Source: Goleter apudmare HA4340-LM2 (GTDB lineage: Bacteria > Cyanobacteriota > Cyanobacteriia > Cyanobacteriales > Nostocaceae). From it: a stretch of 34,394 nucleotides of DNA. This document shows, in pieces, positions 9,349 through 17,791 of this stretch (its first letter is position 1; the number at the start of each line of letters is the position of its first letter). Location of the stretch: contig JAHHHF010000019.1 of assembly GCA_019359495.1 (NCBI GenBank), positions 1 through 34,394 on the forward strand, written 5' to 3'. The position numbers and the translations under genes were made by a program. Under the pieces are notes generated by a model. The model did not search any database, was not told the origin of the DNA, and saw only the letters and a program-made list of their open reading frames with translations.

Positions 9349-9704
9349 GGGCTGTCAGGCATCTAAAAATATCAATCATGACTAGAATACCTGGTTGAAA
9401 GTTGCACCTTAGTCATTTGTTGTTTGTTATTTGTCATTCGTGAAGAGTCAGCCCCTGCGGGGAATTCAAAATTCAAAATCCCAATGCCCCGTGCCCTGTA
9501 ATTTAACTACCACCCCGAATATGGATTTACCGTAAATGCGGGGTGATACACTACACCCTCACTTTAGCAATCGTGCGTAGGATTACTATAGAACTCCAAA
9601 TCAAGTATTATCTAAAAATACTTAGAAATACCTTAGATAAAAACGATACAGGGGGACTAAACTAAAACCACTAAGCTATTTTAAAACCAAAGGCAGGATT
9701 TTAA
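9349..9704. other. 356-bp divergent intergenic region with inverted repeats
   Basis: It contains CACCCCG (9511-9517) with its reverse complement at 9539-9545, and TTATCTAA (9608-9615) with TTAGATAA (9633-9640). There is also a TCATTTG-rich stretch near 9413-9440 of the kind scattered between Nostoc genes. Promoters for the GHL10-like gene (minus) and the 166-residue gene (plus) must lie here. No small gene is evident. Confidence 0.5.
9608..9640. repeat. Inverted repeat upstream of the 166-residue gene
   Basis: A perfect 8-bp inverted repeat (TTATCTAA / TTAGATAA) with a 17-nt spacer, ending 64 nt before the start codon at 9705. It is a candidate regulator site or RNA hairpin. There is no T-tract. 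Confidence 0.4.
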
Positions 9705-10205
9705 ATGATCAACAGCTTTAGTAATCCACAAGAGGGCATGGTAAACACCATCGCGGCTACCAAGAGGCTAGCCAGAGCGTTGATGGTTTCTGCCGGAGAG
9801 TTTTCATTAATTTTAGCTTCTTGTAATTCTGTAAGTCGGCAACAGCAAATCCTAGGTTTGCTCACAGAGTTTTCATCGGTAGATATCCAAGAAATTCAGC
9901 TCACACCAGAAACTGAGACGCTGTACACAACAATCGCCATAGCAATCAGTGCTGCTCAACCCGGTGCTTTGATGGTGCGGGGTTTAGAGAAGGTGGTGGA
10001 AATTAATCAACTAATCATCAGTACCAACCTCATGCGAGATGAGTTTCGCAAGAAATTTCATTGCCCCTTGGTGTTGTGGGTAAATGATGAAACTCTCCGC
10101 AAATTGGTCTGGCTAGCACCTGATTTAAAAGATTGGGCAGCTAGTACTATTAGATTTGATATACCTATTAATTCTGCTGCTGAACGTCAAGCGCTAATCG
10201 CTTGA
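9705..10205 (+). CDS. Conserved-looking 166-residue protein of unknown function
   Basis: A soluble protein with AGGA placed upstream of the ATG. It alternates hydrophobic beta-like and helical segments (FSLILASCN, PGALMVRGLEKV, CPLVLWVNDETLRKLVWLAP), which suggests a Rossmann-like or P-loop-like alpha/beta fold without a visible Walker A. My recollection is that similar segments form the N-terminal part of larger cyanobacterial proteins with repeat domains (TPR, WD40 or pentapeptide); here the frame ends at residue 166 with no repeats downstream. It may be a genuine stand-alone domain or a shortened copy. I assign no function. Confidence 0.75.
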   Translation: MINSFSNPQEGMVNTIAATKRLARALMVSAGEFSLILASCNSVSRQQQILGLLTEFSSVDIQEIQLTPETETLYTTIAIAISAAQPGALMVRGLEKVVEINQLIISTNLMRDEFRKKFHCPLVLWVNDETLRKLVWLAPDLKDWAASTIRFDIPINSAAERQALIA

Positions 10206-10539
10206 TCGTCATCTTCCTTATATTTAGTTTTGGTTGATCCTATCTTGAGTTTTGATATATAGGCTTGGTATTTAACTCTTTGGATGTGGCTAGAGCCACC
10301 TCATTAAGTGAGTACTGGTTATAATACATTAAGTAGATTTGCAAAGTTCAGGAACAAATAACAAACATATAGGCGTCTGTCTTCAAATCTGCTTCAGAAG
10401 ATAGGCGCTTGTTTGATTATGGATGGTTATGCTTTGAGGTGATATGCTCTTGAGATCCCCGACTTCTTCAAGAAGTTTGATCTCTGATGTGCTGAATTCA
10501 ATTAATAACTGTTACCTTTATTAGTTTTGTTACTTGACT
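10206..10539. other. 334-bp intergenic region
   Basis: It contains a TATAAT box at 10320-10325 without a clear -35 element, and an extragenic palindrome at 10452-10484 (separate entry). No coding potential stands out. Confidence 0.4.
10452..10484. repeat. Palindromic extragenic repeat
   Basis: GAGATC (10452-10457) and GATCTC (10479-10484) enclose the near-continuous palindrome ACTTCTT-C-AAGAAGT (10462-10476). The unit resembles the ATCCCCxACTTCT / AGAAGTxGGGGAT hairpin used as a terminator at 14971-15014, so both appear to belong to one dispersed repeat family. Confidence 0.6.
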
Positions 10540-11697
10540 ATGAAAAGTCTAATCAAGAACTATGGTGCTACTTATCAAGCACGAATTTTCACGGCTTTAA
10601 TTTTAACGGGAATTTTATCTGTTGTGAGTGGGTTAACACTCATGAAAACTACTCCCGCAGATGCTGTCAGTTTGTCAACTGAAACGGCAAATGAATTTAC
10701 CAAACAAAACTTCAAAATAAACCGCTTACCACCTCCAGTAGCTAATGCGGTGCTGCGAGATTTATCCCGGAGACAGGGAGTTTTAAACCAACAATTGCAA
10801 ATTATTAATTACAGCCAAAAGACTTGGCGTAACGGTTGTTTGGAACTGCCTCAAGCTAATGAACTTTGTACTCAGGCGTTGGTTCCTGGCTGGCAAGTTA
10901 CGGTAACTGACAGTAGACAAAACTGGGTATATCACACGAATAATAACGGGCGTTTTGTGCGGTTAGCTACTGCAAATAATCCCACCAGCAACCTACCAAG
11001 AAGATTACCACAGTCTATTAGGAATGCCGTTTTACGAGATGCGTCATCACGCTTACGACAGCCAATTAATCGACTTAATATTATTCAGGCTCAACAGCAA
11101 AATTGGAGAGATGGCTGCTTAGAATTAAAGGATGCAAATCAAGTTTGTACTGCTGTTTTAGTGCCTGGTTGGCGGGTGGCTGTAGGAGGGGTTAATCAAA
11201 GTTTGGTTTATCATGCTAATCAAACAGGTACTATTATTAAGTTGAATGAAAGGGCGAGCGAAATTAATGATCCTCGACCAGATACCCTGAAGCCCGTAAG
11301 AATTCCCAACCATCAGTTACCGCCAGCTTTAGATCGAAATGTGGTGTTTCGTCAAATTTCTAGTGGTGGTTTTGCTGGTAGAACTTACCAAACCTTTTTA
11401 CTGAATGATGGGCGGGTGATTCGTGTACGAAGTGGTAATGTTGAGAATTCTGGACGTAGCATTCGCCGCATTTCTTTACAACAGGTGCAACAGTTTCAAC
11501 AGGTGTTAGAAAACTCAAGGTTTCGTGAGTTCAGGAATTTAAGTTACCCAGCGCCTAATATTGGATCTGACTACATCACCTATACTCTCACCAGTCCACA
11601 AGGTACGGTGCAGTACAATGATATTTCTCAAAATAACCTGCCGCAGAATTTACAAGTAGTAGTTAGAGCCTGGAATCGGATTGGTAATGGGGAATAG
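10540..11697 (+). CDS. Secreted protein with duplicated Cys-containing domain, function unknown
   Basis: 385 residues from the ATG at 10540; the TTG two codons earlier is less likely. A signal peptide is expected from the hydrophobic stretch at about 17-35 ending near PADA. Two copies of an approximately 81-residue module follow, at about 62-142 and 155-235. Each has the pattern R-L-P...NAVLRD, W-R-(N/D)-GCLEL, a second Cys 10 residues after the first, LVPGW and a VYH(T/A)N end. The two Cys per module may form a disulphide in the periplasm. The C-terminal 150 residues are a different, polar domain with no motif I recognise. The gene stands alone, and its final codons overlap a GGGAATAGGGAATG-type repeat. 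Confidence 0.8.
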   Translation: MKSLIKNYGATYQARIFTALILTGILSVVSGLTLMKTTPADAVSLSTETANEFTKQNFKINRLPPPVANAVLRDLSRRQGVLNQQLQIINYSQKTWRNGCLELPQANELCTQALVPGWQVTVTDSRQNWVYHTNNNGRFVRLATANNPTSNLPRRLPQSIRNAVLRDASSRLRQPINRLNIIQAQQQNWRDGCLELKDANQVCTAVLVPGWRVAVGGVNQSLVYHANQTGTIIKLNERASEINDPRPDTLKPVRIPNHQLPPALDRNVVFRQISSGGFAGRTYQTFLLNDGRVIRVRSGNVENSGRSIRRISLQQVQQFQQVLENSRFREFRNLSYPAPNIGSDYITYTLTSPQGTVQYNDISQNNLPQNLQVVVRAWNRIGNGE

Positions 11698-11814
11698 GGA
11701 ATGAGTGCAGAGTGATGTTTGAATTTTGAATTTCTCTGAAGAATACTGCTGGAATTTGTTTAATCACATATGCCAATTACAACAGCGACATCAAGACTTC
11801 AAAATCATGGGAAA

Positions 11815-12621
11815 TTAATCTGACTCTACGTTTGCGGCTGCATGTACGGCAGTGGCGATCGCATTGTTAACGGCAATATCTTTCTGTGTCAAGATGATAT
11901 TCTCAGTAAGGGTGCGTTGAGCAACTACGCCACAAACAGCAGCAGCAGCAAATTTATACACTCCTGCCATCTTAAATAGTGTGCCACATTCCATCTCATA
12001 GTTCAAAATATTGAGGTGCTGGTATTCTTCTGTAATACCACGATGCGATCGCATTAAATATGGGTTGGCTGAATCGGTGCGTTCTTGTCCTTCGTAAAAC
12101 GTATCTACAGAAGCCGTAATTCCCAAATAATGCTCAATCTGTAATTCTCGTGCAGCCTTCACTAATGCCACAGTGAGAAAGGGATCGGCGGTGGCAGGAT
12201 ATTCTACGGGTGCAATATCATTGGCTGCACCTTGGCGACATAATGCAGCGCTGCTAATAACAATGCTACCGACTGGGACATGGGGTTGAATTGCGCCGCA
12301 AGTTCCTATGCGAATCATTTGCCGGATTCCTACCTGTACCAACTCATTTACTACAATACTTAACGAAGGTGCGCCTATACCACTAGTAGCAGATAAAACC
12401 CGGCGGCCATTGGGTAAATATCCCACATAACTATGGAGTCCGCGATTTTCTGATAGCAAATGTACATCTTGCAAATGAGTTTGGGCAATTAAACACGCAC
12501 GTTCCGGATCTCCAGATAGTAGCGCCATTTGAGGAGGCTGGAAACCCAAATCCTCTTGCCCAAAACCGATGTGATAGTAGCGTTTACTGGTCATATGAGG
12601 GAAATGGGATGTGTTGTTCAC
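11815..12621 (-). CDS. udp: Nucleoside phosphorylase, uridine phosphorylase-like
   Basis: 268 residues of the PNP/UDP phosphorylase superfamily, which cleaves nucleosides with phosphate to give a base and (deoxy)ribose-1-phosphate. Visible signatures are the phosphate-binding LLSGDPERA near the N-terminus, IRIGTCGAIQPHVPVGSIVI in the centre, and the ribose-binding Met-Glu in NYEMECGTLFKMA near the C-terminal third. The overall pattern fits uridine phosphorylase best, but substrate cannot be settled by eye. A second in-frame Met lies at residue 10 (codon at 12594) and could be the true start. It is divergent from the GNAT gene across a 205-bp gap. Confidence 0.88.
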   Translation of the reverse strand: MNNTSHFPHMTSKRYYHIGFGQEDLGFQPPQMALLSGDPERACLIAQTHLQDVHLLSENRGLHSYVGYLPNGRRVLSATSGIGAPSLSIVVNELVQVGIRQMIRIGTCGAIQPHVPVGSIVISSAALCRQGAANDIAPVEYPATADPFLTVALVKAARELQIEHYLGITASVDTFYEGQERTDSANPYLMRSHRGITEEYQHLNILNYEMECGTLFKMAGVYKFAAAAVCGVVAQRTLTENIILTQKDIAVNNAIATAVHAAANVESD

Positions 12622-12826
12622 ACCTTAGCAATTTCCAGGGCGATCGCTGCTATTTTACGCGCTTGAGCAATACTTCATCGCAGATTACGGGTAGTGCTAT
12701 TTTGTAGATGTTGTAGTATTTGTGTAATATATAGTATTAAAAGCCTCTCTAATTCTCTAAAATTGGGCAACGACTTCACACTCAAGAACCCAGATAAATG
12801 AATTTAATTTTGTTCAACTACTGATC

Positions 12827-13684
12827 ATGCCTACCTTAAGAATCTTACAACCTGGTGATGAAGCATTACTAGAAAGTTTTCTGGTGCAATACACCGATAC
12901 TTCTATGTTTCTGCGTTCAAATTTGCGAGAGGCGGGGCTGATTGACCAAGGTGCAAAATTTCAAGGAAAATATGTAGTTGCGATCGCTAATACAGCTATA
13001 GTTGCAGTCGCGGCTCATTATGGGAATGGGATGGTGGTTGTGCAAGCTCCAGTGCATCTGGAGGAAGTAGTGCAAGCAGTGGTAGCACAATCAAAACGGG
13101 CAATTTTTGGCATTGCGGGCCCAGCCGCACAAGTCGCAGCCACAAAAGAAATTTTAGGACTTGCTAACTCCCCAACCCAATTAGATGAGCGTGAGGTGTT
13201 ATTTTCTGTGATGTTACAAGACTTGCAGATACCCTCGCCTCTAGCATCGGGTGAGGTAAAATGTCGGTTGCCCAATCTAGATGAGTTGGATTTACTCACA
13301 GAGTGGAGTGCTGCTTACAACATAGAAGCTTTGGGAGAAAAGGAAACTGCTGATTTACGTCCAGCTTGTCGCCGCCTATTAGAGGCATATCAGGCTAATG
13401 CTACGCATTGGGTTTTAGTAGCAGGCAATACACCAGTTGCCTACTCGGCTTTCAACGCCTATTTACCAGATATTGTACAGATTGGTGGAGTCTGGACACC
13501 GCCACCACTTCGGGGTCAGGGCTACGCTAAAAGTGTAGTGGCTGGTTGTTTGCTAGAAGCGAAAGCCCAAGGAGTAGAACGGGCTATATTATTTACACAA
13601 CAAAACAACTATGCAGCCCAAGCAGCTTATCGAGGTATTGGTTTTCGGGCGACTGGAGAGGAGTTTGGCTTGGTGATTTTGTAA
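12827..13684 (+). CDS. GNAT-family N-acetyltransferase
   Basis: 285 residues. The C-terminal half carries the GNAT acetyl-CoA signature: PPLRGQGYAKSVVAGCLLEA (the R/Q-x-x-G-x-G/A loop) followed by FTQQNNYAAQAAYRGIGFRA, the usual last strand and helix. The N-terminal half (about 1-140) resembles a degenerate second GNAT-like domain, a layout seen in two-domain family members. Substrate is unknown. It appears monocistronic; a decayed gene follows it. Confidence 0.88.
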   Translation: MPTLRILQPGDEALLESFLVQYTDTSMFLRSNLREAGLIDQGAKFQGKYVVAIANTAIVAVAAHYGNGMVVVQAPVHLEEVVQAVVAQSKRAIFGIAGPAAQVAATKEILGLANSPTQLDEREVLFSVMLQDLQIPSPLASGEVKCRLPNLDELDLLTEWSAAYNIEALGEKETADLRPACRRLLEAYQANATHWVLVAGNTPVAYSAFNAYLPDIVQIGGVWTPPPLRGQGYAKSVVAGCLLEAKAQGVERAILFTQQNNYAAQAAYRGIGFRATGEEFGLVIL

Positions 13685-13740
13685 CACATTTCACCCAATC
13701 TAGTTTAAATAGATACTGACAGTCAAATATTTATTTTGCT

Positions 13741-14042
13741 ATGAATGGTATCTCTCTCTGGAAACTTTGGCGACAATGGGTATTTGCTTGCACTGCTGCA
13801 CAATGCGATCGCCACTGTGGTTTTATCTGCTATTGGTACTGAGACAGGCTTTATCTTGATTTTCTCACAGTGGAGTAGTAGTTAGTCTGAAGTACAAGAT
13901 TTTAGATAGCATTGGATTGTAGAGTGGTGGCACATACGGCCTGTTTAACTGGGTGATAGCAGTTGTAGATGGAGTGATTTACGATGCGATTATAGGGATT
14001 ATTTTGGTGAATTTGCTGCAAAGAAAACATCGGTTAGAGTAG
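13741..14042 (+). pseudogene. Decayed gene for a small hydrophobic protein
   Basis: From the ATG at 13741 the frame reads MNGISLWKLWRQWVFACTAA and then drifts into a stop. A shifted frame continues with hydrophobic sequence (NAIATVVLSAIGTETGFILI) to a stop, and a third open segment (13923-14042) reads GLFNWVIAVVDGVIYDAI, IGIILVNLLQRKHRLE, then stop. The consecutive hydrophobic pieces in different frames look like one membrane-protein gene broken by at least one frameshift and stops. The parent family resembles the W-rich multi-helix proteins common in Nostocales. It cannot make a full-length product as read. Confidence 0.5.
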
Positions 14043-14105
14043 GATATTGAGTTGATGATTCATCAGCGATCGCGTCACCTAATTCCACTAAATTTGGACT
14101 AACTA

Positions 14106-14948
14106 ATGCTAGCCAACTCCCCAGCCAGCAACTCATTAACGCCATCGTTGCAACTGCCTTTATATGGCAAAAGAATTTTGGTGACAGCCCCTCGTAATTA
14201 CGCCTTGAGGTTGTCTGAAGAAATCATCAAAAAAGGCGGTTTACCATTGCTAATGCCAACTATTGAAACTTGTTGGCTCTCAAATTTCACTGAATTGGAT
14301 AATATTCTTAGCCATATAAATGAATTTGATTGGCTAGCTTTCACTAGCAGAAATGGCATCGTCGCATTTTTTCATCGCCTCAATGTTTTGGGGATTTCCA
14401 TATCTGAACTTGCAAATTGTCAACTTTGTGCTGTAGGCAAAGATGCAGAGATTTTATTATCTATGGCTGGGAGAGTTGATTTGATGCCATCTGAATCTAG
14501 TCCCAAAGGGATAGTAGCTGAATTAGCTAAAATTCCCCAAATTCATCAACAAAAAATCTTAGTTCCTGCACCAAAAGTCGTGGGGATACCTGAGCCTGAT
14601 ATCATCCCAAATTTTATTGCAAAGTTAAAACAATTGGGTTTACAAGTAACTCGTGTACCCACTTATATTACTCAACCTTTAGGCAAAAATATCTATAGTG
14701 TGGAATTAAACTTACTGCATCAAGGCATGATAGACGTAATAGCTTTTAGTAGCACCGCCGAAGTAGCCAGCTTTTTAAAAATGGTCAATTCAAAGAGTGA
14801 TTATGAAGATTGTATAGTAGCTTGTTTCGGCCCTTATACGGCAACTAATGCTGAGAAATTGGGTGTCAATGTCTCGATATTGTCCCAAGATTATAGCTCA
14901 TTTGCAGGATTTGCAGAGGCGATCGCTGCTTTTTTTCAGACAGCTTAA
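14106..14948 (+). CDS. hemD: Uroporphyrinogen-III synthase (HemD) family protein
   Basis: 280 residues of the HEM4/HemD fold, which cyclises hydroxymethylbilane to uroporphyrinogen III in tetrapyrrole synthesis. The sequence shows the two alternating alpha/beta halves: KRILVTAPRNYA and LPLLMPTIET, then the signature DWLAFTSRNGIVAFF. The second half has LVPAPKVVGIPEPD and VIAFSSTAEVASF, then VACFGPYTA near the end. HemD sequences diverge strongly, so a paralogue with another role is possible, but the fold assignment is firm. A hairpin terminator follows at 14971-15014, and the next gene converges from the other strand. Confidence 0.85.
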   Translation: MLANSPASNSLTPSLQLPLYGKRILVTAPRNYALRLSEEIIKKGGLPLLMPTIETCWLSNFTELDNILSHINEFDWLAFTSRNGIVAFFHRLNVLGISISELANCQLCAVGKDAEILLSMAGRVDLMPSESSPKGIVAELAKIPQIHQQKILVPAPKVVGIPEPDIIPNFIAKLKQLGLQVTRVPTYITQPLGKNIYSVELNLLHQGMIDVIAFSSTAEVASFLKMVNSKSDYEDCIVACFGPYTATNAEKLGVNVSILSQDYSSFAGFAEAIAAFFQTA

Positions 14949-14970
14949 AAAGCATCACCCAGAGGCTCAA

Positions 14971-15014
14971 ATCCCCAACTTCTACATTACTCTATCAGAA
15001 GTCGGGGATCTTTT
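14971..15014 (+). terminator. Rho-independent terminator after the HemD gene
   Basis: ATCCCCAACTTCT (14971-14983) pairs with AGAAGTCGGGGAT (14997-15009) with a single mismatch and a 13-nt loop, followed by CTTTTT. The stem matches the dispersed palindrome at 10452-10484, suggesting that a repeat unit is being used as a terminator. Confidence 0.8.
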
Positions 15015-15023
15015 TATAAATCA

Positions 15024-15401
15024 CTATTTCAAGAGTTGATCTAGCAATTGTCTAGCAGATTGTGCTTTAGCTAGCGCTGCTTGATGATCGCCGTAAGCAC
15101 GAACCAAGCGAGAAAGACCACTCACAGATGTTTTTAGTTGTTCTAGTTCTTCACCACTAGCCAGTTCGCCATCAAGCATTCGCCCGATCAAAGGTTTGAT
15201 ATCGGCTACTTCCTGTCGGGCTTTCTGGAGTTTTTCTACAGTACTCAGTAAGCTTTTGAGTGAGTTTAAGATATCGTCAATATCTTGCACATCTTCCACT
15301 GGTGCGGGTGAATCTTCAATTGTTACTGTATCTTCGATGTCTGAAACCGTAGGTAATTCCTGTGCAGACGTTTCAGTTTTCGCTCCGTTTGTCCGTACCA
15401 T
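15024..15401 (-). CDS. Small acidic helical protein, function unknown
   Basis: 125 residues from the ATG at 15401, which has GAGG 8 nt upstream; the longer frame to 15458 lacks comparable support. The N-terminal third is acidic and probably disordered (Glu/Asp/Pro-rich, about 8-45). The rest is predicted helical with heptad-like leucines (ILNSLKSLLSTVEKLQKA, EELEQLKTSVSGLSRLVRA), so a coiled-coil bundle is likely. No motif or enzymatic signature is visible. It converges with the HemD-like gene. Confidence 0.7.
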   Translation of the reverse strand: MVRTNGAKTETSAQELPTVSDIEDTVTIEDSPAPVEDVQDIDDILNSLKSLLSTVEKLQKARQEVADIKPLIGRMLDGELASGEELEQLKTSVSGLSRLVRAYGDHQAALAKAQSARQLLDQLLK

Positions 15402-15659
15402 TAATGCTTCCTCAAGACATTTCTCCCAGTGTATCGTGGTTATACTAAGTTGCCACAATGGGGGCTTTTAAAGTGATAAGGGCAAACAACCGTTTGCACC
15501 TACAAGGTATCTGCAATATTGTTTGTTCAAATTGGTGTAACTGCAACGAAAATTAACTTGCTAGAGATATCTAAGGGAGGAGTGGTCTTTACCAAAGCTA
15601 ACTTCAACGTTTCATACTTATAGCTATTTTCAGCTATGATTTTTGGTTGATTAAAATGA

Positions 15660-16637
15660 TTAAATTTTTGGTGAGCGGAGAGTACTAATTAACAACAGTG
15701 ACCACGGCACCTTAATATCAGGAATCAGCGATGAGTACTTTCTCAACCCAGGTATTGCAGAAGCTAGGAGAAAACGCAGAGAACGTAACGATACAGGACA
15801 CTCACCATCCTCACCTACAAGTCTATATTTCTGAGCCAATTCCGCCACAATCTGTACCTTTCCTGTGCGACTCATCAGATTTGCTTCGCCAGCCAGTTGA
15901 GCAATTACCCGTCCAGTTAATAAAGGAGTTTCCCAATTGTAGCGATCGCTAAATAATGAATTTTTTTGGTCAGTGAGATTTTCTGCCATTTCCGCAGCCA
16001 TCTGAGAAATATGTTCAGTACCAACAATACCCGGCCAAATTGATACAGATGCAACATTATCAGGTTTCAATTCCACAGCCATATCAGCCACTAAGCGATC
16101 GCACGCTGCTTTTCCAGCACCATAAGCTGCACCAAAAATATAAGACATACCGCCCCAAGAAGAAATAGTGCAGATTAATCCTTGTTGACGCTTAGTCATC
16201 ATCCGCGCCGCCAAAACACTCGCTAAGTAGTGACTACGCAAACCCACATTATTACAAGCATCCCAAAGACTCGGTTCGCAATCCCAAAAAGGTCTACCAT
16301 TGGCGTCTCTTAATGCTTGTACTCCTGAATAAGCATTGTTCACTAATAGGTCGAGCCTGCCATCTTGCTCTTCTTCGATGCGCCCAAAAAGTGATTTTAC
16401 CTGCTCATCGTCGCTATGGTCAACCTGGATAGGAACGCACACACCGCCGGCTTCCTCAACTACTAACTTGGTTTCCGCCAGACTACCCGAAACCTGATCA
16501 CTAGCATCTGAGTTGTTTAACCTACGTCCTGTGATATATACAGTTGCACCAGCTTCACCAAGTGCGATCGCAATTCCTTTACCAATACCCCGTGTAGCAC
16601 CAGTGACTAACGCCACTTTACCATCAAGGTGTTTCAT
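15660..16637 (-). CDS. Short-chain dehydrogenase/reductase, DHRS1-like
   Basis: 325 residues. The Rossmann NAD(P)-binding motif TGATRGIGKGIA is at residues 13-24, followed by YITGRR, then LLVNNAYSG in place of the usual NNAG, and a catalytic Ser (TISSWGGMSY) with Tyr/Lys in YGAGK. The NNAYSGVQ, NNVGLRSHY and SIWPGIVGTE segments and the extended C-terminal tail after AQKYRL strongly resemble the DHRS1 branch, better known from animals, rather than FabG. Substrate is not predictable. No partner gene is adjacent. Confidence 0.92.
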   Translation of the reverse strand: MKHLDGKVALVTGATRGIGKGIAIALGEAGATVYITGRRLNNSDASDQVSGSLAETKLVVEEAGGVCVPIQVDHSDDEQVKSLFGRIEEEQDGRLDLLVNNAYSGVQALRDANGRPFWDCEPSLWDACNNVGLRSHYLASVLAARMMTKRQQGLICTISSWGGMSYIFGAAYGAGKAACDRLVADMAVELKPDNVASVSIWPGIVGTEHISQMAAEMAENLTDQKNSLFSDRYNWETPLLTGRVIAQLAGEANLMSRTGKVQIVAELAQKYRLVGEDGECPVSLRSLRFLLASAIPGLRKYSSLIPDIKVPWSLLLISTLRSPKI

Positions 16638-16826
16638 TATTGCCCACTTATAATTTAAGTAATTTGGACTAAATAAATCAAACTATGTTATTAAACATAA
16701 ATATATCTAAAAACCCTTACCAAGTACAAAGGACAGAGGACAGATCTTACTAATTAACTTTATTTACGCCTAACTACCTACTTACCAGTTACTTTGCCAT
16801 CTTAACAAGCCAGAAAAATCAGCCAA

Positions 16827-17276
16827 ATGTCTAAGAAAACTTCAAATAAAGTTAAAGATAAAAATCTTAAAGAACGACATAATTTCTTTCTCAACCCCTA
16901 TGAAGATTGTGCGTTTACAAAATGCCCCAAATGTGAAGCAAAAACAAAAATCCGTAAATTCCCTTTGGTAATTCACATCGAACCACAACAGCTATTTTTC
17001 TTAAACAAGCAGTGTAAATATTGTCCAACCTGTGACCTAATTATTGCTAAAAAGCAGGAAATTGAATCATTAATGGCATTTGGACTGAGCCAATCCCATC
17101 CCAAAATCATCGGTAATAAATATGTGGTTATCGGCACAGTTGATAAAAAAGATTGGAAAGAAGGGAGCCAAGAATCACTTTCTCCTGCGGAAATCATAGA
17201 GCGCACATATATTTTCCAAGATATCTGGAATTTTGAAGTGATTCCAGCAGGTTGGTATCCTAAAGGAGAACAATAA
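16827..17276 (+). CDS. Small protein with two CxxC pairs (zinc-ribbon-like), unknown
   Basis: 149 residues. A Lys-rich start is followed by CPKC at about residues 33-36 and the cluster CKYCPTC at about 63-69, spacing that suits a single zinc-ribbon. The remaining sequence is mixed alpha/beta with no enzyme motif (NKYVVIGTVDKKDW; ERTYIFQDIWNFEVIPAGWY). It may be a nucleic-acid or protein-binding adaptor. Only degraded sequence lies downstream, so it may sit at the edge of a formerly mobile or eroding patch. Confidence 0.65.
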   Translation: MSKKTSNKVKDKNLKERHNFFLNPYEDCAFTKCPKCEAKTKIRKFPLVIHIEPQQLFFLNKQCKYCPTCDLIIAKKQEIESLMAFGLSQSHPKIIGNKYVVIGTVDKKDWKEGSQESLSPAEIIERTYIFQDIWNFEVIPAGWYPKGEQ

Positions 17277-17791
17277 GTATGTGGTTTGAATTAAATGTTG
17301 CTCAAGTCCAGCATCATTTTTCACTTTCAACTCCTTGGAATTGCTTATGCTCCCATTGGTGACAAGTTAAAGAAAAGGGGAAATTGTCAAGCGTGGTATT
17401 GCCGATGATCCAAAATCGTGGGAAACTCAGTACAGACAAGTAATTGAGCGACTGTGAGCAGCCACGACACCGGACGAAAAACTAATCGAGACCACGCAAA
17501 AAAGAAACAACAACCAATGGTGGAAGATCAAGTAATTGCGGAGCAATTGGAAAGATTAGCGAAAACCAAATGTTAAGTTGATTGTCGCTCCTTTTCCAGA
17601 TCTTCAACGAGGATCTGACCAGTTTTTTCCACAATTCTCTCACAGTCTCTTGTCACCAATGCCCCCTGAACGGTTACAAATATTCTTGCAGAATATCTTT
17701 CCACGGAGTATCAAATTCTGTCTGGGGTTGATTCATTTAGTTTGTCACTAAGTAAGTCGGCAGGAATAAATAAAGTTAGCCTTGGTTCAAC
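17277..17791. other. 515-bp gene-free stretch with decayed coding fragments
   Basis: Short open pieces occur in several frames on the plus strand: the 27-codon MWFELNVAQVQ... from 17279, then EIVKRGIADDPKSWETQYRQ near 17380-17455 and VEDQVIAEQLERLAKTKC near 17519-17576. None is long enough to be an intact gene. A recognisable fragment on the minus strand is listed separately. This is an eroding region. Confidence 0.5.
17674..17736 (-). pseudogene. N-terminal relic of an Rpn/DUF4351-type protein
   Basis: From the minus-strand ATG at 17736 the frame reads MNQPQTEFDTPWKDILQEYL and stops. This matches the characteristic opening of the abundant cyanobacterial Rpn-like (PD-(D/E)XK, DUF4351-containing) proteins, which normally continue for about 250-350 residues with a Phe-rich segment. 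Here everything after residue 20 is gone, so it is a fossil. Confidence 0.5.

Noticed and set aside
15402-15458. Longer start of the small acidic protein
   Set aside because: The ATG at 15401 has a well-placed GAGG and begins the sensible protein; the extra 19 residues have no support.
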